Assembly: GCA_013416395.1 (NCBI GenBank)
Contig: JACCEP010000007.1
Coordinates: forward strand, 1 to 64,000
Reading direction: 5' to 3'
Length of the DNA stretch: 64,000 bases
Source: Alcaligenaceae bacterium
Lineage (GTDB): Bacteria > Pseudomonadota > Gammaproteobacteria > Burkholderiales > Burkholderiaceae_B
Shown here piece after piece: positions 36,280-44,508 of this stretch. How positions within the stretch are numbered: position 1 is the first letter of the stretch; every line of letters starts with the position of its first letter. The position numbers and the translations under genes are program-made. The notes under the pieces were generated by a model, which saw only the letters and a list, made by a program, of their open reading frames with translations, ran no database searches and was not told the origin of the DNA.

Positions 36280-39200
36280 CCCTGGGCCTGTGCGTGGCGC
36301 TTTTGCCAACAGCAGGATGGGCCCAGGACAATACAACCAAGACGTTGGTTGACCAGGGCAATTACTGGCAGACGCGCAACGATGGCGCGCGTGCGGCTGA
36401 GGCCTGGAACAAGCTGCTCCTCATCAGCCCGGACAATCCGCAGGCCCTGTATGGCCTGGCTACGCTAAAGCTGGCTGACAAGCAGCTGGGCGATGCGCGA
36501 GGCTATTTGCAAAAGCTCAAGTCAGCCAACCCGCAAAGTTTGTTGGTGCCATTGCTGGAACAAGATATTCTTTTGCACACTGGCAAAAACATGGAAGCTC
36601 TTGAGCAGGCGCGCTTGCAGGCAACCTCAGGTGAGTTAGATCAGGCTATCGCGGGCTACAAAAAAGCCTTGGGTGGCCAACCGCCGCAAGGGAAAATTGG
36701 ATGGGAATACTACACCTACCTGGGCTATACGAACGGCGGGCTGCCCGAGGCAATTGCGGGTTTACAGCGACTGGCTAAACAGTGGCCTAATGATCCGCAG
36801 ATCGCCCTGTCACTGGCGCGCCATCTGGCTCGTAACGAAGCTACTCGCCCAGAAGGTATCAGAAGGCTGGCAGTGTTGGCCGAACGCAAGGACATCGGTA
36901 GCGAAGTCACCGAGATCTGGCGCGATGCGTTGACATGGCTTGGCGCTCCGAACGCAGATACACGCCCGTTGCTCGAGCAGTACCTGGTCAAACACCCCGA
37001 TGACCAGGAAATTCGCCTACAGTTGCAACAGGGTGCAAAGAGCAAGGTCGAACCTACACGTGCCGCAAAAACAGCAAGCGTGCCGCGTGCCGACCCCTTA
37101 CGAGACCGTGCAGATCGCGCGATGAAGTTGCTCGATCAGGGTGACACGGCGCGTGCTGAGGCGGAATTCGAGGCTATTTTAGCCAAACGCCCCAACGATA
37201 ATCAGGCCTTGGGCGGCATGGGTATAGTGCGCATGCACCAGAGCAACTGGGCAGATGCTCGCACGTACCTTACAAAAGCGCGCCGCGGCAATCAGGCTTG
37301 GCAGCAAGCGTTAAGCTCCGCCGAGTACTGGCATGATATCGAGCAGGCAGACGCCTTGCGCCAGGCAGGCAAAACCCAAGACGCACAAAAACTGCTGATA
37401 CAAGCGACCAAGCGCCAGCCCACAGAAGTGGCTGCGAACGTGATGTTGGCAGACTTGCAATTGGACGATGGCAACACAGCTCAAGCCAAGGCTGCTTATC
37501 AAGATATCTTGCGACTCAAACCGGATAGCGCCGGAGCCTTAGAGGGTCTGGCCAAGGTGGCACGCCAGTCAGGCGATGTCGAGTCGGCCCGCCGTTCACT
37601 CGAAGACGCCTTGGGCGCTGATCCAGGCAACCCATGGTTGCGTTATCAACTGGCACAGCTATATCAAGAAGAAGGCCGAACGCAAGACGCCCGTGGCTTG
37701 ATCGATGGTTTGCTTTTGACGAACCCCAATGACCCTCAGGCCTTGTATGTAAGCGCGATGATGGCGAATGAACGCGGGGACCTGGCGACAGCTTATGGCA
37801 CGCTCAACCGTGTACCAACTGGCCAACGCACTGCCCCGATGCAAAGTTTCTACACGTCGGTCAGCCGCAAACTCCAGATTCAGCAGGCTGTGCAGCTTGG
37901 TCGCGCGGGGCGTAAGCCGGAAGCTTTGGCCATGCTTGTGCAAATCGAACAGAGCGCAGATGCAAATGATATCGAAACCCTGGGGGCTGTAGCGCGCGCA
38001 TACGCTCAGATGGGTGAATTAGCTCGTGGTCTGGCGGTGCTACGACCGCTGCGCCAACAGGGAGGTGCTCGCAGCGTGGATGCCTCGCTGACTTATGCCG
38101 GCCTTTTGCTAAGTTCGAATCAAGATGTCGAGGCCGCAATCGTCATGCGCCAATTGGCTACCCAACAGATGACAACCACTCAGCGAAAATCTCTGGAAAA
38201 TCTGTCTGACGCATACCGCATACGCCAGGCCGACGCGTTACGTCAACGGGGAGATCTGCCCGCTGCCTACGATATGCTCGCGCCTGTTCTGGCAAAGAAA
38301 CCCAAAAATCCTGATGCCATTGCGGCGCTGGCGCGTATGCACGCCGCCTCAGGAAATGGCACCAAAGCTTCCGCGTTGTATGAAGACTTACTTCGATCCG
38401 ATCCCGATAACGCCATCCTGCATTTAGGGGCTGCACAAGTTGCGCAACAACTGAAAAATGATCGCGATGCAGCACGCCAGGCGCGGATCGCTGTGTCGCT
38501 AGCACCCGAACAGATTGATATCCTTAGTGGCGCAGCCCGCGTACTCCGGGCCCAGGGTAAGACCTCCGAGGCTGAGGAACTGCTGAAAAAAGCCGTGGCG
38601 TTGGAAACTTCTCAGTCAAGTGCAGTCGCCGCCGTCGGTGCGCCGAACTTCGCTTTAGTTGCGCAACCGCAAACGCCTGAAGACATCATCGCGCCCTTGC
38701 TACCGGGGCCAGGGTCAAGACTGGGAACAGGACTAGAAACAGGATACATTCCAAGCTCAGAAACGGGACCCAAAACAAGATCCATAGCAGGATCTGCAAC
38801 GGGTCCCATCGCAGACCCCATAACAGGATCAGCAACGCGGCCGGTAACAGCGCAAGATCAAGGGATGGGACAAAGATACGGATCGGGATCGGGATCATCT
38901 TCGGATCAGATGCTGGCGGCAGCTCCGCTTTCCGCGCGCACTGCGGCGAACCCTTTCGCGCCCGGAGCGTCTCAGGATCAACAAGCTTTGAGCGCAGAGG
39001 TAGCCCGCGCAGCCATGTCACCACTGGGCCGTGAGCTGGATGACATCCAACAAGAACGCAGCCCCGAGATACGCGTAGGAACCGAGTTTCACAGCCGTAG
39101 TGGCGATGCAGGCACGAGCAAGCTTGAGCAGGCACAACTGCCGGTCGAAATACGCTTCCCCGTGGGCAACGGTAAAGCAAATGTGCGTGTGACGCCCGTC

Positions 39201-40235
39201 GCACTGAGCAGCGGTTCCTTAAGCAGCAACCCTTATGCGCGCGGTACATTCGGCGGTGGTCCACAGGCCTTCTTGAATGATTCTTCGATACCAAACACTA
39301 AGAACCAAAAAGGTGTGGGCTTGTCGGTGGGTTATGAAATGCCTGGCGTAACGCTGGATGCCGGCGTCACACCGCTAGGCTTCCAGGAGCAGTCGTTTAC
39401 TGGTGGTGTCTTGTTTGATGGCACGTTGGACAACGCCGGTACCGTCAGCTACCGCCTGGACCTGTCGAGCCGACCGGTGACCGATAGCGTCTTGTCGTTT
39501 GCAGGCATGAAGGACGAGCGCACAGGCCAGGAATGGGGTGGCGTTTCCGCCACAGGGGCACGCTTGACACTGTCCAAGGATTTTGGCGACGCAGGGATAT
39601 ATGGCAGCGCGGCATGGCATAGTCTGCAAGGCAAAAACGTGGCGTCGAATCAACGTACGGAAATCAACGCCGGCACGTACTTCCGTCTGGTCGATGAGCC
39701 CAACACCAAGGTCACTGCGGGTGTGAACCTGAACGCCACGTTCTATAACGAAAACCTTAGCCACTTCACGTATGGCCATGGCGGTTACTTCAGCCCCAGG
39801 CAGTATTATGGCCTTGGCCTGCCGTTTACTTGGGCGCAACGTCAAGGTCGACTGACCTGGCGAGTGGACGGCGCAGTTGGCGTTCAAAAGTTCTCGCAGG
39901 CGGACGCTCCATTTTTTCCAAACAATGCCAATATGCAGGCCGGAGTCCAGTCCGCACTTGCCCGACTCAATCGCCCAGAGCTGGGCGGCTTGAGCGATGG
40001 CATGTATCGGGGACAGAGCAAAACGGGCGTGGGCTATAACTTGCGGGCGTCTGCCGAGTACCGCCTGGCGTCCTCCTGGGCGTTGGGTGCCACGGCGGGT
40101 GCAGATAACGCCAGCGATTATCGCCAATGGTCCGGTGGCTTATACCTGCGCTACTACTTTCATCCGCAAGCCGGCTTGATGAGCCTTCCCGTGGAACCCT
40201 ATCGCTCTCCTTATGGAGAAACCTTTGGTCGCTAA
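36258..40235 (+). CDS. bcsC: Cellulose export protein BcsC (TPR scaffold and outer-membrane barrel)
   Basis: 1325 residues from the ATG at 36258, which has GGAG 5 bases upstream; a GTG at 36246 is less likely. Signal peptide ends near AGWAQ. Residues about 25-795 are TPR repeats (for example EAWNKLLLISPDNPQALYGLATL, AEAEFEAILAKRPNDNQALGGMG). Residues about 820-890 form a low-complexity linker of repeated S/T-G-P/S units. Residues about 940-1325 are the BcsC beta-barrel domain (NPYARGTFGGGPQAF, GFQEQSFTGGVLFDGTLDNAG, YFSPRQYYGLGLPF). It carries cellulose across the outer membrane. Confidence 0.94.
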   Translation: MSRYKQLALGLCVALLPTAGWAQDNTTKTLVDQGNYWQTRNDGARAAEAWNKLLLISPDNPQALYGLATLKLADKQLGDARGYLQKLKSANPQSLLVPLLEQDILLHTGKNMEALEQARLQATSGELDQAIAGYKKALGGQPPQGKIGWEYYTYLGYTNGGLPEAIAGLQRLAKQWPNDPQIALSLARHLARNEATRPEGIRRLAVLAERKDIGSEVTEIWRDALTWLGAPNADTRPLLEQYLVKHPDDQEIRLQLQQGAKSKVEPTRAAKTASVPRADPLRDRADRAMKLLDQGDTARAEAEFEAILAKRPNDNQALGGMGIVRMHQSNWADARTYLTKARRGNQAWQQALSSAEYWHDIEQADALRQAGKTQDAQKLLIQATKRQPTEVAANVMLADLQLDDGNTAQAKAAYQDILRLKPDSAGALEGLAKVARQSGDVESARRSLEDALGADPGNPWLRYQLAQLYQEEGRTQDARGLIDGLLLTNPNDPQALYVSAMMANERGDLATAYGTLNRVPTGQRTAPMQSFYTSVSRKLQIQQAVQLGRAGRKPEALAMLVQIEQSADANDIETLGAVARAYAQMGELARGLAVLRPLRQQGGARSVDASLTYAGLLLSSNQDVEAAIVMRQLATQQMTTTQRKSLENLSDAYRIRQADALRQRGDLPAAYDMLAPVLAKKPKNPDAIAALARMHAASGNGTKASALYEDLLRSDPDNAILHLGAAQVAQQLKNDRDAARQARIAVSLAPEQIDILSGAARVLRAQGKTSEAEELLKKAVALETSQSSAVAAVGAPNFALVAQPQTPEDIIAPLLPGPGSRLGTGLETGYIPSSETGPKTRSIAGSATGPIADPITGSATRPVTAQDQGMGQRYGSGSGSSSDQMLAAAPLSARTAANPFAPGASQDQQALSAEVARAAMSPLGRELDDIQQERSPEIRVGTEFHSRSGDAGTSKLEQAQLPVEIRFPVGNGKANVRVTPVALSSGSLSSNPYARGTFGGGPQAFLNDSSIPNTKNQKGVGLSVGYEMPGVTLDAGVTPLGFQEQSFTGGVLFDGTLDNAGTVSYRLDLSSRPVTDSVLSFAGMKDERTGQEWGGVSATGARLTLSKDFGDAGIYGSAAWHSLQGKNVASNQRTEINAGTYFRLVDEPNTKVTAGVNLNATFYNENLSHFTYGHGGYFSPRQYYGLGLPFTWAQRQGRLTWRVDGAVGVQKFSQADAPFFPNNANMQAGVQSALARLNRPELGGLSDGMYRGQSKTGVGYNLRASAEYRLASSWALGATAGADNASDYRQWSGGLYLRYYFHPQAGLMSLPVEPYRSPYGETFGR

Positions 40236-40265
40236 ACCTCACCTCAACGCTAAGTTAATTAAATT

Positions 40266-40928
40266 ATGCTGACATCCGTTTTTGCTGGTTTAACAATTCT
40301 GATGATTGGCGACAGCCATCTGACGACACCCAATTATTTAATTGAGTCCTTGCATATGGACCTCGAACGGGCAGGGGCGCAAGTACACACCTTAGGGGTC
40401 TGCGGCACAAACGCCGACGACTGGCTCAAAACTGTACCTGGTACATGCGGGGCGGCGGAACGCCTGGGCGACGAGAAGGTAAAACTTCTGGGTCGTACGG
40501 CACCCACGACGCCTATTGTCGAACTTCTGGCAAAGGATAAGCCCGACTTGCTGCTGATTGTGATGGGCGATGCCATGGCGGGCTATGACAAAGATGTCTT
40601 CCCCAAGGCCTGGGTGTGGCAGCAGGTGACGGCCCTAACCAAAGCGATAGGCACGACCCAAACCGCCTGCGCCTGGGTAGGCCCAGCCTGGGGAACCGAG
40701 GGGGGCAAGTATAAAAAGACATATGCTCGTGTCAAACAAGTATCGGCCTTTCTCAAAAACAACGTTGCCCCTTGCGAGTATATCGACTCTCTTACGCTAT
40801 CCAAGCCCGGCGAGTGGGCCACGACCGATGGGCAGCATTTTACTGCTTCAGGCTATCAGACTTGGGGCGACGAAATTGCCAAAACCTTGGCAACCATGCC
40901 AGTGGTGCAAGGATTAAAGAAAAAATGA
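40266..40928 (+). CDS. wssF: SGNH/GDSL hydrolase-like protein, WssF type
   Basis: 220 residues, about the length I recall for Pseudomonas WssF. SGNH blocks visible: MIGDSH (residues 13-18, nucleophile Ser17), GVCGTNADDW (block II Gly), LIVMGDAM (block III, with the usual Asn replaced) and DGQHFTASGY (block V Asp and His). Known: WssF takes part in acetylation of cellulose. No signal peptide is visible and a stop at 40260-40262 rules out extension. It overlaps the next gene as ATGA. Name is by context and similarity of layout. Confidence 0.7.
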   Translation: MLTSVFAGLTILMIGDSHLTTPNYLIESLHMDLERAGAQVHTLGVCGTNADDWLKTVPGTCGAAERLGDEKVKLLGRTAPTTPIVELLAKDKPDLLLIVMGDAMAGYDKDVFPKAWVWQQVTALTKAIGTTQTACAWVGPAWGTEGGKYKKTYARVKQVSAFLKNNVAPCEYIDSLTLSKPGEWATTDGQHFTASGYQTWGDEIAKTLATMPVVQGLKKK

Positions 40929-41605
40929 ACCGGATGAAAACCATGAAGGTGTTTGTCGCAATGGTGCTAACCCTAGGCATGAGCGGTGGCTCATGGGGAA
41001 CTGAGATCGAGCTTTATCCGACTGGGCCATCAGCAGATTCTGCATTCCTGCGTTTTGTGGATGGTGACGCAAAGGGTTTACGCGTCATTGCGTCGGGCTC
41101 CAAATTAGAACTTCGCCTGGATGCCGGGCAGCGTGCCAGTCAGTTTCGATCGGTGGCTGGAGGCTCCAAGATCAACGGTCAACTGTTGACGGATCACAGC
41201 CAGGCTAATGTGGATCTAACACTTAAGCCAGGCGAGTTCATCACAGTTATGGGAACCACGGTTAACGGTACGTTACAAGCCCTGACCCTGCGAGAAACGC
41301 CCGACGACTTCAGCGCGATTAAAGCATCAGTGGTCTTCTACAACATGAACGCGCAATGCGCGCCAGCCACGTTAAAAGTGGCGGGACGCACCGTTAACTT
41401 GTTTGAAGGTATCGCGAAAGATGCCTCCACCCGCCGACAAGTTAATCCAGTCAAGCTCGCGGTGCAGTTAGTGTGCGCCGGGAACCCCGTCGGGGAACCC
41501 GTCGACATGGGCACTTTAGTTGCCGGAGAACGCTACTCGATTTTCCTGGCACCTGGCGACCCGGCAGATCGGTTTTTCTACGTAAAGGACGCAGTAGCAA
41601 ACTGA
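40925..41605 (+). CDS. wssG: AlgF-like cellulose acetylation protein, WssG type
   Basis: 226 residues from the ATG at 40925 (ATGA overlap with wssF, AAGGA site). Signal peptide MNRMKTMKVFVAMVLTLGMSGGSWG. Mature protein is beta-rich with AlgF-like features (ELYPTGPSADSAFLRFVDG, FYNMNAQCAPATLKVAGR, VDMGTLVAGERYSIFL). AlgF-type proteins act in the periplasm in acetyl transfer to alginate or cellulose. Located between wssF and the MBOAT gene, as in Pseudomonas fluorescens wss. Confidence 0.82.
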   Translation: MNRMKTMKVFVAMVLTLGMSGGSWGTEIELYPTGPSADSAFLRFVDGDAKGLRVIASGSKLELRLDAGQRASQFRSVAGGSKINGQLLTDHSQANVDLTLKPGEFITVMGTTVNGTLQALTLRETPDDFSAIKASVVFYNMNAQCAPATLKVAGRTVNLFEGIAKDASTRRQVNPVKLAVQLVCAGNPVGEPVDMGTLVAGERYSIFLAPGDPADRFFYVKDAVAN

Positions 41606-41615
41606 TTGGATTAGC

Positions 41616-43028
41616 GTGGTTTTCACTTCTCTAGAGTTTTTAGCACTCTTCCTGCCTTTATTCTTGCTGGTCTACGCCGTATCGCCGGACTCCTGGCGCA
41701 ATACAGTGTTGCTCATCGGGAGCTGGATTTTTTATGGATGGTGGAGCCCCGCATATCTGCTATTGCTCATCGGCCTGACTGCCGTGACCTGGGCTGGTGG
41801 CCTGCTTATGGCACCCGGCCTATTCATTTCGCAGCGCGCCCGTTTATGGGTACTGACGGCGCTAATCGTGGTGGACGCCTCGATTCTGTTCTGGTTCAAG
41901 TATGCCAACATCCTCGCGGAGACGTATAACGATGTCGTACCCCTGATAGGCGCTATGCCGCTGCAGTGGCAGCACATTGCCTTACCCATAGGCCTGTCGT
42001 TCATACTTTTGCAGGCCATTTCTTATCTGGTCGATGTCTATCGTGGCGATGTACAGCCCCAACGCCGGTTCATCTGGTTCGGTGCTTACCTGGCCATGTT
42101 CGGCCAATTGATCGCGGGACCCATCTTGCGCTATGACTGGATGGCAAAAGAGCTCGCGTCGCGTCGTTTCGACTGGGTGGACTTTTCTGCCGGTGCTCGT
42201 CGTTTCATGGTCGGCATGTGTATGAAGGTGTTGATTGCCGACACGCTTTCTCCAGTCGTAGACATTGCGTTCCTCCTACCCTCCCCGACATTTGTGGATG
42301 CTTGGTTGGGCTGTTTGGCCTACTCTTTACAGCTTTTTTTCGATTTTGCTGGCTATAGTGCAATGGCCATAGGGCTGGGGCAAATGCTGGGCTTCCACTT
42401 CCCGGAAAACTTCAATCACCCTTATCTGGCCACAAGTATCCAGGATTTCTGGCGGCGCTGGCATATATCTCTTTCCACCTGGATACGAGACTATCTCTAT
42501 ATACCGCTGGGAGGCAGCCGCAAGGGCGTCAGTCGCACCTACGTGAACCTGATACTTACCATGGCGATCGCCGGCATGTGGCATGGCAGCGACAATTGGA
42601 ATTTTCTGCTGTGGGGTCTCGCACATGGCTTCGCGTTGGCGATCGCCCGTGTTTGGCACCAAGCCAATTGGCCATCGGGGCCAAGGGTGTTGTCACGTAT
42701 GATGACCATCGTGTTCGTTTGCATGGCTTGGGTTGTCTTTCGGGCGGCGGATTTCCAGACTGCCAAACTGCTCTACACGGCGCAGCTCGGACTAAGCGGT
42801 TGGGGGATGGGTGACGCTTTGCGCGTAGAGCTACAAGCCGTCCATATCGTTGCAATGTCTCTGGGAATCGCTTGCATTGTTGCTCCGTATTTCCGCGAAA
42901 AATTTAGACGCGGCGTGCCTCCCACTGTACTCAGTGTGGCAGACCTTTGGCCTGTCGCTGGTTTTCTGTTGGCTTTTGCTTTAGTGGCTAGCAGAAAAGC
43001 CGTGCCGTTTTTGTATTTTCAGTTCTGA
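41616..43028 (+). CDS. wssH: MBOAT O-acetyltransferase, WssH/AlgI type
   Basis: 470 residues with many membrane helices. GTG start at 41616. MBOAT core: DFAGYSAMAIGLGQMLGFHFPENF, then FWRRWHISLSTWIRDYLYIPLGG, and the catalytic histidine region GMWHGSDNWNFLLWGLAHG (His323, His337). It moves acetyl groups from a cytoplasmic donor across the inner membrane for modification of the polymer, in the manner of AlgI in alginate and WssH in cellulose acetylation. Confidence 0.93.
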   Translation: MVFTSLEFLALFLPLFLLVYAVSPDSWRNTVLLIGSWIFYGWWSPAYLLLLIGLTAVTWAGGLLMAPGLFISQRARLWVLTALIVVDASILFWFKYANILAETYNDVVPLIGAMPLQWQHIALPIGLSFILLQAISYLVDVYRGDVQPQRRFIWFGAYLAMFGQLIAGPILRYDWMAKELASRRFDWVDFSAGARRFMVGMCMKVLIADTLSPVVDIAFLLPSPTFVDAWLGCLAYSLQLFFDFAGYSAMAIGLGQMLGFHFPENFNHPYLATSIQDFWRRWHISLSTWIRDYLYIPLGGSRKGVSRTYVNLILTMAIAGMWHGSDNWNFLLWGLAHGFALAIARVWHQANWPSGPRVLSRMMTIVFVCMAWVVFRAADFQTAKLLYTAQLGLSGWGMGDALRVELQAVHIVAMSLGIACIVAPYFREKFRRGVPPTVLSVADLWPVAGFLLAFALVASRKAVPFLYFQF

Positions 43029-43040
43029 GCGCCAACTGTC

Positions 43041-44285
43041 ATGACAAAGCCTGACACCTCTATAAAATGGGCAGATTCGCCGCCACGCTCAGCCAGAGCG
43101 GTGGCGGGTGTGGTCTTGATCATTGCAATGGCTGCAGCCTGCGCATCCATATTATGGGGCTGGGCGTTTGGAAAAGTTGACCTGAGCGCCACGCCGGTGT
43201 CAGTTGGGCAAATCATGGATGGAAGGACTACCAGACATATCGCCGATCAATTGTCCCATGCTCCAGTAACTGAAGCTTTGGCTGACATAGAACGCGCCGG
43301 TGGCTGGTTGCTGTTCGGCAACTTAGGGGATCGAGTCAGACAAGGTTGCCCTGGGTGGCTCTTTCTTACGGATGAGCTTACTGTGCATGCAAAAGCCAAG
43401 GACAACGCAGCCGCACGGCTGGCAACGGTTGTCGAAGTCCGTGACAGGCTACACAAGCGGGGTATTAACCTGCTTGTGCTGGTTGTTCCGGACAAAAGTC
43501 GTATTGAACAACAGAAGCTTTGCGCCGTATATCGCCCTGATAGTATCGCCACGCGTCTGGACGCTTGGGCGGAGGGTTTGCGTGGGCTACAGGTGCAGGT
43601 GGTTGACTCAACCTCAATCCTGATGACCATCGCCAAGGCTGGCCAAGAAGCTCCTTTTTTGCGCACAGATACGCATTGGAACGAGCTGGGCGCCAAAGCG
43701 GCAGCTGGAGCAACCGCTGACTGGGTCCGAACGTCTGGCGTAGATATTACGCCCACCCGTCATTTCAAACTTGCACATGGCCAGCCCCAACGCCGAATTG
43801 GGGATCTGGTCAAGTTGGCTGGAATAGATTGGTTGCCGATACAACTGCAACCTGCGCCTGATCAGGTAGCGCAAACGACATTTACGATGATCGATACCGC
43901 ACAAGCCCCCGTCAGCCCTCAGGGCAATCAAGGCGCACAGGATGAAGGCGAAGACCTATTCGGCGATGTGGATCTGTCAAGCTTGGCGCTGATCGGTACT
44001 TCCTATTCGCGAACGTCCGAGTTCGCTTCCTTTCTAGAGAGTGACCTGGGTACTGTAGTACCGAGTTTTGCCAAGGACGGTGGTGATTTTTGGGCTTCAG
44101 CCGAAAACTACTTCAGCAGCCCTGACTTCGAAAAGACCCCTGCCAACTTGGTCATCTGGGAAATTCCGGAAAGAGTCATTCAGATGCCAATAGTCGCAGA
44201 GGAACGGGCTTGGATGGCCGAGCCTGTTCCCTCTGCTGCATCTGCTGCTTCTGCCGCGTCTGCCCCACCTGAAAAGAAACGTTGA
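43041..44285 (+). CDS. wssI: AlgJ/AlgX-like acetyltransferase, WssI type
   Basis: 414 residues. One N-terminal membrane anchor (about 20-42), then a periplasmic SGNH-type domain with DTHWN (Asp210-His212) and GTSYSR (Ser321), the catalytic triad pattern of AlgJ. It transfers acetyl groups to the glucan. C-terminus is an alanine/serine-rich tail (SAASAASAASA). Last gene of the operon; 12 bases after wssH. Confidence 0.88.
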   Translation: MTKPDTSIKWADSPPRSARAVAGVVLIIAMAAACASILWGWAFGKVDLSATPVSVGQIMDGRTTRHIADQLSHAPVTEALADIERAGGWLLFGNLGDRVRQGCPGWLFLTDELTVHAKAKDNAAARLATVVEVRDRLHKRGINLLVLVVPDKSRIEQQKLCAVYRPDSIATRLDAWAEGLRGLQVQVVDSTSILMTIAKAGQEAPFLRTDTHWNELGAKAAAGATADWVRTSGVDITPTRHFKLAHGQPQRRIGDLVKLAGIDWLPIQLQPAPDQVAQTTFTMIDTAQAPVSPQGNQGAQDEGEDLFGDVDLSSLALIGTSYSRTSEFASFLESDLGTVVPSFAKDGGDFWASAENYFSSPDFEKTPANLVIWEIPERVIQMPIVAEERAWMAEPVPSAASAASAASAPPEKKR

Positions 44286-44305
44286 AACAGAAAAGAGGAG
44301 GATTT

Positions 44306-44347
44306 ATGCGGACCGGTGAGGGTGATAGTTCGAGGCCGGCCGTGTAG
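44306..44347 (+). other. 13-codon ORF with strong Shine-Dalgarno after wssI
   Basis: AGGAGG at 44296-44302 followed by ATG at 44306 gives MRTGEGDSSRPAV and a stop. The ribosome site is among the best in the window yet serves only 13 codons, so this may be the leftover start of a lost or frameshifted operon gene. No homology could be judged. Confidence 0.3.
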
Positions 44348-44508
44348 CGTGAACTTGCCGCATCTTCTGGCACCCTGTAATCGCGCTCTATTCGGAGGTT
44401 TTGAAACAAGGGCGTCGTCAGGCAGCCAGACCAGTGGTACCCCGATCAAAGACTATGGCCTGAGCACTAACGCTTCAAGGCTTGCAAACAAAGTTATAAC
44501 AGGCAGTT

